A DNA stretch of 13,954 bases from Crinalium sp049646245 (GTDB lineage Bacteria > Cyanobacteriota > Cyanobacteriia > Cyanobacteriales > PCC-9333), in NCBI GenBank assembly GCA_049646245.1, contig JBARVL010000071.1, positions 1-13,954 on the forward strand, read 5' to 3'. The position numbers were made by a program, and so were the translations under genes. Shown here one piece after another: positions 5,806 through 12,942 of this stretch. The stretch's first letter is position 1, and each line of letters begins with the position of its first letter. The notes under the pieces were generated by a model. The model worked only from the letters and a program-made list of their open reading frames with translations. It was not told the origin of the DNA and did not search any database.

Positions 5806-7152
5806 ATGGGACGGATATTTATTTCGGCGGCTCACGGTGGCTTTGAATCAGGTCGTCGTGATGCTGGGGCAGTTGCCGGAAGTACAACAGAAGCGCAAGA
5901 AATGATATTGCTGCGCGATTTAATTGTGCCAGAACTGCGATCGCGCGGTTTTGAAGTTTTTGCAGTCCCCGATGATTTAAGCTTGAGGGGGACAATTATC
6001 TGGATTAATTCCCGCGCTCGTCAAGGTGATATCAGCATAGAAATTCATGCTGATGCTTATGGCAACCCAGATGTACGCGGTGCTGCTGTGTTTTATATTG
6101 CCAATAATGCCGAACGCAAGAAACAAGCAGAAATGCTTTTATTGGCATTGCTGCGTCGGGTTCCTCAGCTACCAAACCGAGGTGCAAAACCAGACACCGC
6201 CACTGGGATTGGGCGTGTCGCATTTTGTCGGGATGTAGTGCTACCCTCAATGTTGATGCAGATTGGGTTTTTAACCAATCCAGACGATCGCTTTATCATT
6301 CTAAATCGCCGCCGTGATATCGCACTGGGGATCGCCGACGGGTTGGAATCTTGGAGTCGAGGTGGTGTTATTGATCCTGTAGAAAACCCTACTTACCCAC
6401 CGATTAATATCAAAATTAATAATCAGCTTTATGGAGAAAAAGGCATCCTAGTTAATGGTAATGCCTACATCCCTATTGATTTAGTGGATCGCCTCAGAGT
6501 TGACTTGACCAATGCCCCAAATGTGCGCCGTTTCCCATACAAAGGCGTGGTTTATGTCAAAGCAATTGAATTACGAGATTTTAACGTTTCAATAGCTTGG
6601 GATAGTGCCAATCGTACAGTTATTTTACGCTCAATCTTAGAGATTTGCCCTGGTCAAATCGATCGCATTATGGGTCATGGCAATTCCTCTGAAGTACAAC
6701 TGATGATGTTTCTCAAAGCTAATAATGCGACTGCCCTCAACCAGTTTCCCGACTTACCCAAACTTTACCGCGAAGAAGCATCTGTTGAGGGAGTTAATTA
6801 TGACATTGCTTTCTGCCAAATGTGTGTAGAAACCGGATTTTTGCGGTTTGGAGGTGATATTAGACCTGAGCAAAATAACTTTGCAGGTTTAGGCTCAATT
6901 GGTGGTGAAGCCCAGGGTGCAACATTTCCCAGTGCCAGACTGGGAGTACGAGCGCATATCCAACATTTAAAAGCTTACGCTAGTCTAGAACCTTTAGTTC
7001 AAGAATTGGTAGATCCCCGCTTTCGTTTTGTTACACGCGGGATCGCCCCTTTACTTCAACAACTTAGTGGGCGCTGGGCTGCGGACTTAGATTATGGCGA
7101 TAAGATTATGGCTACCCTGAGACGACTTTATGAATCAGCAGGCTTAATTTAA
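5806..7152 (+). CDS. two-domain peptidoglycan hydrolase: amidase_3 plus glucosaminidase
   Basis: The 448-residue protein has an N-terminal zinc N-acetylmuramoyl-L-alanine amidase domain (about 1-185) with H10 in SAAHGG, E29 in STTEAQE and H81 in SIEIHAD as metal ligands. A stalk-like middle domain follows (about 200-277, INNQLYGEKGILVNGNAYIPI), then a glucosaminidase-type domain (about 285-445) with QMCVETGFLRFGGD (338-351), where E342 is the likely catalytic acid, and RPEQNNFAGLG. Together they would cut the peptide stem from MurNAc and the glycan backbone, as in septum splitting or wall remodelling. In the amidase part the usual catalytic Glu of the E-x-GF-x-x-NP segment reads Gln (Q152 in MQIGFLTNPDD). 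No signal peptide is visible, so the export route is unclear. The start is ATG 5806, with TAAGGA 11 nt upstream. The stop abuts a heptad array. Confidence 0.85.
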   Translation: MGRIFISAAHGGFESGRRDAGAVAGSTTEAQEMILLRDLIVPELRSRGFEVFAVPDDLSLRGTIIWINSRARQGDISIEIHADAYGNPDVRGAAVFYIANNAERKKQAEMLLLALLRRVPQLPNRGAKPDTATGIGRVAFCRDVVLPSMLMQIGFLTNPDDRFIILNRRRDIALGIADGLESWSRGGVIDPVENPTYPPINIKINNQLYGEKGILVNGNAYIPIDLVDRLRVDLTNAPNVRRFPYKGVVYVKAIELRDFNVSIAWDSANRTVILRSILEICPGQIDRIMGHGNSSEVQLMMFLKANNATALNQFPDLPKLYREEASVEGVNYDIAFCQMCVETGFLRFGGDIRPEQNNFAGLGSIGGEAQGATFPSARLGVRAHIQHLKAYASLEPLVQELVDPRFRFVTRGIAPLLQQLSGRWAADLDYGDKIMATLRRLYESAGLI

Positions 7153-7187
7153 TCAATTAACAATTATCAATTACCAATCACCAATCA
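7153..7187. repeat. heptanucleotide array x5 between convergent genes
   Basis: Five contiguous units: TCAATTA, ACAATTA, TCAATTA, CCAATCA, CCAATCA. It begins at the base after the hydrolase stop codon and encodes the last codons (Ile-Gly-Asp-Trp) and stop of the minus-strand response regulator gene. It is the whole intergenic space of this convergent pair. Confidence 0.9.
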
Positions 7188-8127
7188 CACTTAAAATTGT
7201 GCGATCGCGACCTGCTGTTTTAGCCTGATACAATGCTTGATCTGCACTAGCTAACAGCAGTGCTTTTGATTGCTCTTTGTGGGGAAAAGTGCTAGCTACA
7301 CCCAAGCTCAACGTCACATATTCACTAACTGTAGAACCTGCATGAGGTAGCTGCAATTCTTTGAGTTTTTCTCTAATTCTTTGTGCTACATCAAAAGCAT
7401 TTTTACCTAAAGTATTAGGTAAAAGTACAACAAATTCTTCTCCACCATAACGAGCAACTAAATCTCCTGCTCGTTTGACGTTACCCCTGATCGTATCAGC
7501 GACTAATTTTAAACATTCATCTCCAGCTATGTGACCGTAAGTATCGTTATAGCTCTTGAAAAAATCAAGATCACACAAAATAAGAGATAAAGGTAATAAT
7601 GCTCTTGAGTGCCGCCGCCATTCCTGATCGAAATATTCATCAAATCGTCGTCTGTTTGCCACCTGAGTTAAACCATCACTGTTAGCTAGGCGTTGCAATT
7701 CCAGATTCGCCGCTTCTAGCTGTTCAACTAATAAAAATTGATGGATTAAACGCCGTACTCTTTGTAATAATACAGGCCAGTGAATTGGCTTAGTAACATA
7801 CTCAGTAGCTCCCACTGTAAACGCTCGATCAACTGACTCTTTATCATCTAGTGATGTAATCATCAAAATTGGTGTGCGATCGCCCCCAGGCAGCTTTTGT
7901 AAGTAGGTACAGCAGGTAAAGCCATCCATTACAGGCATCAGGGCATCAAGTAAAACAATATGCGGTTGATAACTTTTATAAGCCTTGATACACTCCTCTC
8001 CATTACCAGCCTCTACTACCTGATAACCTTGTTGCTCCATTGCTCGACGTAGCAGTTGCCTGGTCATCTTATCATCATCTACCACCAATACTATTGGGGG
8101 CTGTTCTAATATTGGAGCAGTGTTCAT
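7171..8127 (-). CDS. response regulator with GGDEF diguanylate cyclase output (PleD-like)
   Basis: The 318-residue protein has an N-terminal receiver domain with acidic pocket D17-D19 (VVDDDK), phosphoacceptor D61 (LLDALMP), T91 and K113. A helical linker (about 125-147) follows, then a GGDEF domain from SDGLTQVANRRRFD (150-163) with active-site GGEEF (228-232). The RAGD motif (219-222), five residues before it, matches the RxxD inhibitory c-di-GMP site. It should make cyclic di-GMP from two GTP in the cytosol once phosphorylated, with product feedback. No sensor kinase is adjacent, so its partner is unknown. ATG 8127 has only a weak, very close AAGG. The last few residues (IGDW) are encoded by a heptad array and so may differ from relatives. 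Confidence 0.92.
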   Translation of the reverse strand: MNTAPILEQPPIVLVVDDDKMTRQLLRRAMEQQGYQVVEAGNGEECIKAYKSYQPHIVLLDALMPVMDGFTCCTYLQKLPGGDRTPILMITSLDDKESVDRAFTVGATEYVTKPIHWPVLLQRVRRLIHQFLLVEQLEAANLELQRLANSDGLTQVANRRRFDEYFDQEWRRHSRALLPLSLILCDLDFFKSYNDTYGHIAGDECLKLVADTIRGNVKRAGDLVARYGGEEFVVLLPNTLGKNAFDVAQRIREKLKELQLPHAGSTVSEYVTLSLGVASTFPHKEQSKALLLASADQALYQAKTAGRDRTILSVIGDW

Positions 8128-8407
8128 CCTTAATCCCGATCTTATTTAATCTCGTAGAGCTAGTAATTAAAATACTTTTCTCAAACCTCTCTACATTGCT
8201 AATTCCACCCGAAAAATACCCAAGCCCCTACTCATAAGCGTGCCGCGCGGATAAACTTGTACATTTTTAATAAAAAAGAAAAGTGATCAAACCCTTTTCC
8301 CCTTCCTCCTCTCCCTAAAAAATAAAATTTAGCAACACAACAACTTACTTTTAAGTGCTGTTTATAAGTAGTAATTAACTATTTCCCATAGCCAAATTAC
8401 TGAGGTA

Positions 8408-8863
8408 TTATATTGTATGGGGATCGATTACTGATTCTACAGCCTGCTGCTCATTTCCTGCCGCAGATGTTTGAATTAAGGCAGGACACTTGCTCAACGC
8501 TGCCATCAAGATATCTTTTTTGAGAGGTTTGCTAATAAAATCATTCATTCCTGCACTGAAACATTCCTCTCGCACCCCACCAATGGTATTCGCCGTTACA
8601 GCAATAATCCAAGGGTAGTTGTATTGGTTCCACTTCTGGCGAATTTGGCGTGTAGCTTCAATGCCGTCCATTTCTGGCATTTGCACATCCATTAACACTA
8701 CATCATATTGCTGATGCCGTAGGGCATCAAGTACCTCCAAACCATTCGTTGCTAAATCTGCCTTCAAACCTAGTTGTTTCAAAATCTGTGATGCCACTTT
8801 TTGGTTAATCACATTGTCCTCAGCTAAGAGAATCTTTAAGGATAGATTGAGAACTATATCCAC
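8408..8863 (-). CDS. stand-alone receiver-domain protein of hybrid-kinase type
   Basis: The 151-residue protein is one receiver domain: AEDN (14-17, with E15/D16), phosphoacceptor D59 in LMDVQMPEMDG, T90 in VTANT, K112 in SKPL. The wording ILLAEDNVINQKVA and VQMPEMDGIEATRQIR, plus AGMNDFISKP, is typical of receivers at the end of hybrid histidine kinases rather than DNA-binding regulators, and no output domain follows. The tail ESVIDPHTI then stops, where hybrids often begin an Hpt domain. The start is GTG 8863 with AGGAG at 8873-8877 and a 9-nt spacer; an overlapping ATG in another frame stops at once. It lies 280 nt upstream of the GGDEF regulator on the same strand; a shared pathway is possible but unproven. 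That gap holds only AT-rich sequence and a pyrimidine tract (about 8287-8316). Confidence 0.85.
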   Translation of the reverse strand: MDIVLNLSLKILLAEDNVINQKVASQILKQLGLKADLATNGLEVLDALRHQQYDVVLMDVQMPEMDGIEATRQIRQKWNQYNYPWIIAVTANTIGGVREECFSAGMNDFISKPLKKDILMAALSKCPALIQTSAAGNEQQAVESVIDPHTI

Positions 8864-8909
8864 ATTTATTTACTCCTAGCAACAGAATAGATTTAAGATC
8901 ACAGGGTTT

Positions 8910-8988
8910 TATACCAAATCCGTAAATAAATTTGAAGATTAATCAATTCATGTCTCAATAGCTATATTTACGACAGCCAGATGGTATA
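8910..8988. repeat. nested palindrome resembling a MITE
   Basis: Outer arms TATACCA (8910-8916) and TGGTATA (8982-8988) enclose inner arms CGTAAATA (8921-8928) and TATTTACG (8965-8972), all perfectly complementary, giving a 79-bp foldable unit with AT-rich interior. TA at both outer edges could be a target duplication. It sits in the roughly 290-bp gap upstream of the lone receiver gene. Confidence 0.5.
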
Positions 8989-9106
8989 TCATAATAGATT
9001 AATATTTAATTTTTTTTAGTTATTGATGCTAAACAGATTTGTGTCAAATTTTGATTAGCGTAAACGACTGCTTTCATTTTGTAATTTCAGCAAGTGTAGT
9101 AAATCT

Positions 9107-9143
9107 ACCAAATAGCTGAATAAACCTCAACCAAATAGCTGAA
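9107..9143. repeat. 14-bp direct repeat downstream of the lipid kinase gene
   Basis: ACCAAATAGCTGAA occurs at 9107-9120 and again at 9130-9143, start to start 23 bp. AATAAAC (9119-9125) and GTTTATT (9144-9150) form an overlapping inverted repeat that could fold in the kinase mRNA 3' end, a weak terminator candidate. Confidence 0.5.
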
Positions 9144-9156
9144 GTTTATTTTAACT

Positions 9157-10134
9157 TTATTCAAAACCCTCAGTTAATTTGGGTTCAACTGTTAAGTTTG
9201 GTAGTCCTTCAAGTTTTTCAGCCACGTTTGGTTCTTGTTCTTCCTTGGGAACCAACAAAGTTAATCCACCAGGTACACACTCAATATCAACTGGTGTTGT
9301 ACCAATAATTTCGCCATCAAGCACAACTTTTTGAGGAGGATTAGTTCTAACTTGCAGCCTGCTAGCGCGGAGATAACCAATATCATCGCGTTCAACAGCA
9401 CTTCCTGCTAAAGCTGTTTTGAGTAAATGATAAGAAGCAGCGATCGCCCCTGTAACATTTAGTGGTGCTACTACAGTTACATCTAATAACCCATCATCCA
9501 CAATAATCCCTGCTGGACCTTGAGCCAGGATCGAAGTAGGTGGCGCAGCATTAGCAATAGTTACCGCCGCAGCCGTTACCTTCACCACTTTATCTTCAGT
9601 TTCAATTTCCACTTCAAAATTGGGCATCTCTCCTAGTAGCTGTAGTCCTCCCAGAATATATGCCAACATTCCCAAACGGCTTTTACTTTCTCGGTCAGCT
9701 TTTTCGACCGTTTCTGCCTCAAACCCAATTCCTGCAAGTAAAACCATCGGCAAATCGTTACAATAAGCCGCATCTACTATCCGCGTTGCGCCACCTAAAA
9801 TAGTTTTGCAAGCTGCTTCAATCGTATCAGGGAGTCCTAACGCATTAGCAAAGGCATTGGCTGTTCCCCGTGAAATAATCCCCAAAGGAATATTTTTCCT
9901 AATTAAAGCACCCGCAGTAGCAGAAAGAGTGCCGTCACCTCCAGAAGCAATAATTGTACTAGCTCCCCTTGCTATAGCTTGAGCAGCTAGTTCAGAAGCA
10001 TCAATTTCTGGTGTTGTCAATTGTATATCCAGGTCAATTTCTGGCTCTAAAATTGAGCGAATTTGTTCCAAGTCTTGGTCGGGGTCACTTTGACCTGCAA
10101 CAGGATTAAAAATTAGACAGGCAGAGCGCTTCAT
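9157..10134 (-). CDS. YegS/BmrU-type lipid kinase (diacylglycerol kinase catalytic domain)
   Basis: The 325-residue protein (from ATG 10134) has the diacylglycerol-kinase-like fold: NPVAG (10-14), the nucleotide-binding GGDGT (65-69), SRGTANAFA (88-96), AGIGFEAE (134-141), DDGLLDV (213-219) and LDGEI (272-276). The family phosphorylates diacylglycerol, sphingosine or related lipids with ATP at the inner face of the membrane; the substrate here is unknown. The last 30 residues are charged and probably flexible. TTG 10140 is an alternative start; ATG 10134 fits the family start MKRSACLIFNP. No ribosome site is visible, since a heptad array begins three bases upstream. It lies 184 nt downstream of the ppGpp enzyme gene on the same strand. 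Confidence 0.9.
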   Translation of the reverse strand: MKRSACLIFNPVAGQSDPDQDLEQIRSILEPEIDLDIQLTTPEIDASELAAQAIARGASTIIASGGDGTLSATAGALIRKNIPLGIISRGTANAFANALGLPDTIEAACKTILGGATRIVDAAYCNDLPMVLLAGIGFEAETVEKADRESKSRLGMLAYILGGLQLLGEMPNFEVEIETEDKVVKVTAAAVTIANAAPPTSILAQGPAGIIVDDGLLDVTVVAPLNVTGAIAASYHLLKTALAGSAVERDDIGYLRASRLQVRTNPPQKVVLDGEIIGTTPVDIECVPGGLTLLVPKEEQEPNVAEKLEGLPNLTVEPKLTEGFE

Positions 10135-10136
10135 TA

Positions 10137-10206
10137 TCAATTAACAATTAACAATTAACAATTATCAATGACGAGTGACACTTCAGCAATCACACTTCAC
10201 CAATCT
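10137..10206. repeat. heptad array: five clean units continued by five degenerate units
   Basis: TCAATTA, three ACAATTA and TCAATGA (10137-10171) are followed in the same 7-bp phase by CGAGTGA, CACTTCA, GCAATCA, CACTTCA, CCAATCT. The latter part can also be read as a 14-bp tandem (10178-10191 and 10192-10205, one mismatch). It abuts the lipid kinase start codon. Confidence 0.85.
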
Positions 10207-10274
10207 AACAGTTAGTTAAGCGTACCGCTAAAAAATGTTTGGAATAAAGAAGAAAATTTATCAAAATCTCTTCT

Positions 10275-10302
10275 CCTCCCTCCTCCCTCCTCCCTCCTCC
10301 CT
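10275..10302. repeat. heptanucleotide CCTCCCT x4 after the ppGpp synthetase gene
   Basis: Four perfect 7-bp units plus partial flanking copies lie 16 nt past the stop codon of the minus-strand gene. In its mRNA this reads as four GGG runs with AGGA spacers, a G-quadruplex motif in the 3' untranslated region. Confidence 0.85.
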
Positions 10303-10318
10303 CCTAAAACACAACAGC

Positions 10319-12631
10319 TTAACAACTAAACAGCCGCTTCATATTCAAAACATCGCTCATTTGCTTAATTTGAGTGAAACAACGCTCAAGTTGTTCGCGA
10401 TCGCGAATATCAATACACAAATCAATCACTGCTGGTCTATTTGGATGAGTTTTGACTTGAGCATTACGCACATTGATATTCTGGTCGGTTAAGCGAGATA
10501 AAATATCTTTTAGCACACCCACGCGATCGAGAACTTCAATTTGAATATTTACCGGATAAGTTTGGGCGCGTCTAGCATCATTATCAACAGGATTCCAACT
10601 TACAGGTACTAAGCGATCGCCTTCAATATTTTCGACATTTGTGCAGCCTTGGCGATGAATAGAAATTCCACGAGCGCCACGAGTTACCACGCCAATTATG
10701 CCTTCTCCTGGGATCGGGTTACAACAACCAGCTAGGTAATAAAGTAATCCTTCAATCCCAGCAATTGGGGATTTACTAGAAGTATTAGCAACTGCACGTC
10801 CGCTTGTATGAGTAGAGGACGAAGGTAGAACCTCTAATAAAGGAGCGATCGGTTGAGATGCCTTAATATTATCTCGTAAGCGATTTACTACCTGGTTAAG
10901 AGTTACTTCCCCATAACCCAAACCCGCCAATAAATCTTCAACAGTATGATAATTGCAGCGATGCGCTACTGCCTGCATTGGTTCAGATTTCAGCAAAGAC
11001 TCAAAACCATTTCTACCTAATTCTTTCTCCAGCAATTCTCGCCCACGAGCAACATTTTCTTCACGGTGTGATTTCTTATACCACTGCCGAATCCGATTTT
11101 TTGCCCCAGTCGTTGCGACAAAATTCAGCCAGTCTAAGCTAGGACGGCTATTTTCTCTAGTGATAATTTCAACAATATCCCCATTACTAAGGTGTGTATC
11201 CAAAGTAACAATCCGTCCATTCACCTTAGCGCCAGCACAATGATTACCCACCTCTGTATGAATCCGGTAGGCAAAATCAACTGTCGTCGCACCACGACTT
11301 AGTGGTACAACATCACCTTGTGGCGTAAATACATAAACGTCATCGTCAAATAAATTGTCTTTAACGTTTTCTAAGTATTCTTGAGCATCCTTAAGCTCGC
11401 TTTGCCAATCTAATAGTTGACGCAACCAAGTAAACTTTTCATCTGTTCCTGTCACCTTGGTACGATTAGAATTTCCAGTTTCCTTATATTTCCAATGAGC
11501 CGCAATCCCATACTCCGCAATATGGTGCATTTGCTGAGTACGGATTTGGATCTCTATAGGACGACCGTTGAGACTAACAACAGTTGTATGCAAAGATTGA
11601 TAGCGGTTAGGCTTTGGTAAACCAATATAGTCTTTAAACCTACCAGGAATCGGACGAAAAGCATCGTGAACAACTGCTAAAGCACGGTAACATTCTTCAT
11701 TTGTTCGGACAAGGATTCGGATAGCAGCTAGATCGAATATTTCACTAAATTCTTTCTGCTGCCGTTGCATCTTTTGATATATTCCATAAAGATGCTTAGG
11801 ACGACCACTCAAATCTAGACACTCAATTGCAGATGCCGTCAAACCTTGCTGCAAAATTTCTGTGACATTAGTTAATCTTGCTTCCCTGTCTGTACGTTTC
11901 TCGGCTACTAAAGTTTGAATTTTCCGATAAGCTTCTGGTTCTAAATATTTAAACGCTAAATCTTCTAATTCCCACTTAAAACGTCCGATCCCCAAGCGGT
12001 TTGCTAGGGGAGCAAAAATTTCTCGTGTTTCTAAGGCAATGCGTCTTCGTTTTTCATCCGGCAGATGCTCTAATGTCCGCATATTATGCAGTCTATCTGC
12101 TAGTTTTACCACAATTACCCTAATATCATGAGCCATCGCGATGAACATCCGGCGAAAGTTCTCAGCTTGGCGTTCTTTTTTACTAGAAAAATTCAATTTA
12201 GAAAGCTTGGTAACTCCTTCTACCAGTTGCCGAACTTCCTTACCAAACATTTTTTCGAGGTCATCTGAAGTGACATCGGTATCTTCTACGATGTCGTGCA
12301 AAAATCCTGCCGCGATCATAGCACCGCTACCGCCAAGATCCCGCAACAACCCAGCAACAGCAACAGGATGGCAGATGTATGGTTCTCCAGATGCGCGGCG
12401 TTGACCGTCGTGGAGATTGTAACCAAATTCAAATGCCCGACAAATCAAATCTGCATCCTGCACATTGGTATCAGCAGACACATCATCATCAGGCTGGCTG
12501 CGAGTAATTAAGCATTGCTGTAGCCAGTCAGGAATTACACAATCAATAATGGGAGTGGGAGTGGGAGTGGAAGTGGAAGTGGATGTAGATGTAGATGTAG
12601 ATGTAGATGGGGCGTTCACACTATTTAGCAT
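10319..12631 (-). CDS. spoT: bifunctional (p)ppGpp synthetase/hydrolase (RelA/SpoT family, long RSH)
   Basis: The 770-residue protein has the full long-RSH layout. The hydrolase HD domain has H88, H112-D113, E116-D117 and D179 (KLADRLHNM), all present. The synthetase domain (about 275-385) has RFKD (331-334, the RxKD form of bifunctional enzymes), PKPNRYQSLHT (339-349) and E360 in IEIQIRT. Then come TGS (about 430-490, VYVFTPQGDVVPL), a Cys-containing segment with CCNPIPGE (636-643), and C-terminal ACT (about 692-770). It makes and degrades ppGpp from GTP/GDP and ATP in starvation, dark or stress responses, through the ribosome-linked C-terminal half. The first 28 residues are a low-complexity Ser-Thr/Pro-Thr run from a hexanucleotide microsatellite, unlike the folded remainder. 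No ribosome site is clear before ATG 12631. The gene is divergent from patD across 311 bp. Confidence 0.95.
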   Translation of the reverse strand: MLNSVNAPSTSTSTSTSTSTSTPTPTPIIDCVIPDWLQQCLITRSQPDDDVSADTNVQDADLICRAFEFGYNLHDGQRRASGEPYICHPVAVAGLLRDLGGSGAMIAAGFLHDIVEDTDVTSDDLEKMFGKEVRQLVEGVTKLSKLNFSSKKERQAENFRRMFIAMAHDIRVIVVKLADRLHNMRTLEHLPDEKRRRIALETREIFAPLANRLGIGRFKWELEDLAFKYLEPEAYRKIQTLVAEKRTDREARLTNVTEILQQGLTASAIECLDLSGRPKHLYGIYQKMQRQQKEFSEIFDLAAIRILVRTNEECYRALAVVHDAFRPIPGRFKDYIGLPKPNRYQSLHTTVVSLNGRPIEIQIRTQQMHHIAEYGIAAHWKYKETGNSNRTKVTGTDEKFTWLRQLLDWQSELKDAQEYLENVKDNLFDDDVYVFTPQGDVVPLSRGATTVDFAYRIHTEVGNHCAGAKVNGRIVTLDTHLSNGDIVEIITRENSRPSLDWLNFVATTGAKNRIRQWYKKSHREENVARGRELLEKELGRNGFESLLKSEPMQAVAHRCNYHTVEDLLAGLGYGEVTLNQVVNRLRDNIKASQPIAPLLEVLPSSSTHTSGRAVANTSSKSPIAGIEGLLYYLAGCCNPIPGEGIIGVVTRGARGISIHRQGCTNVENIEGDRLVPVSWNPVDNDARRAQTYPVNIQIEVLDRVGVLKDILSRLTDQNINVRNAQVKTHPNRPAVIDLCIDIRDREQLERCFTQIKQMSDVLNMKRLFSC
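12551..12610. repeat. hexanucleotide microsatellite inside the ppGpp synthetase 5' coding end
   Basis: Ten 6-bp units, grading from GGGAGT (three) through GGAAGT (two) and GGATGT to AGATGT/AGATGG. On the coding strand they encode Ser-Thr then Pro-Thr dipeptides. Copy-number change would lengthen or shorten the protein without shifting the frame. Confidence 0.9.
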
Positions 12632-12942
12632 TTTTATTAATTATTTAAGGTAGTTGAGACTTAATAAGCGGGATTAACAATGTCTAATATCCCGATCTAA
12701 CTGCCGTGTCAGAAACCTGTCAATATTGCCATCCTGAAATCTGACTGACGGATTCTGACTATCTCAGGATCGGTCTTAAGATTATTTTGTGGAAGTGTGC
12801 GTAGGCGGAGCAGCGTCGTAGACATCGCACTATCAAGGAAATCTTGCTTTGAGATCAAAAGACGTAAGCAAGCACTTTAGTTGAGCGATCTTTATCAATT
12901 AGACAAAATTCTTTACATTGATCTTAGTCTAATTATCTCTGA
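12632..12942. promoter_or_regulatory. divergent control region between the ppGpp enzyme and patD-like genes
   Basis: This 311-bp gap must hold promoters for both directions. I see inverted repeats CGGGAT/ATCCCG (12669-12674 and 12689-12694, 38 bp before the ppGpp gene start), ATCCTGA/TCAGGAT (12731-12737 and 12764-12770), a dispersed repeat (12797-12830) and ATTAGAC/GTCTAAT (12898-12904 and 12927-12933, 9 bp before the patD-like start). No convincing -35/-10 pair and no NtcA site GTA-N8-TAC were found. Confidence 0.4.
12797..12830. repeat. small dispersed repeat of the GTAGGCG...GTAGACATCGC type
   Basis: GTGCG (12797-12801) and CGCAC (12826-12830) are inverted ends around two GTAGRC motifs. 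The start GTAGGCGGAGC resembles GTAGGCGAAGC in the insertion within tnpB. Such 20-35 bp repeats are scattered through Nostoc-type genomes. Confidence 0.55.

Noticed and set aside
5631..5846. 71-aa open frame between the element and the hydrolase
   Set aside because: It runs through the right-end hairpin and the G-run repeat, has low-complexity translation and overlaps the hydrolase start in another frame.
7171..8863. Two-component operon with the GGDEF regulator and lone receiver
   Set aside because: A 280-nt gap with no shared signal and no histidine kinase nearby; co-transcription is not supported.
9096..9108. Possible NtcA site GTAGTAAATCTAC
   Set aside because: The spacing between GTA and TAC is seven, not eight, and it lies at a gene 3' end rather than upstream of a start.
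10953..11243. Plus-strand open frames across the ppGpp enzyme gene (also 11417-11620, 12141-12404, 12465-12653)
   Set aside because: They are antisense to well-conserved catalytic domains and their translations look random; no ribosome sites.
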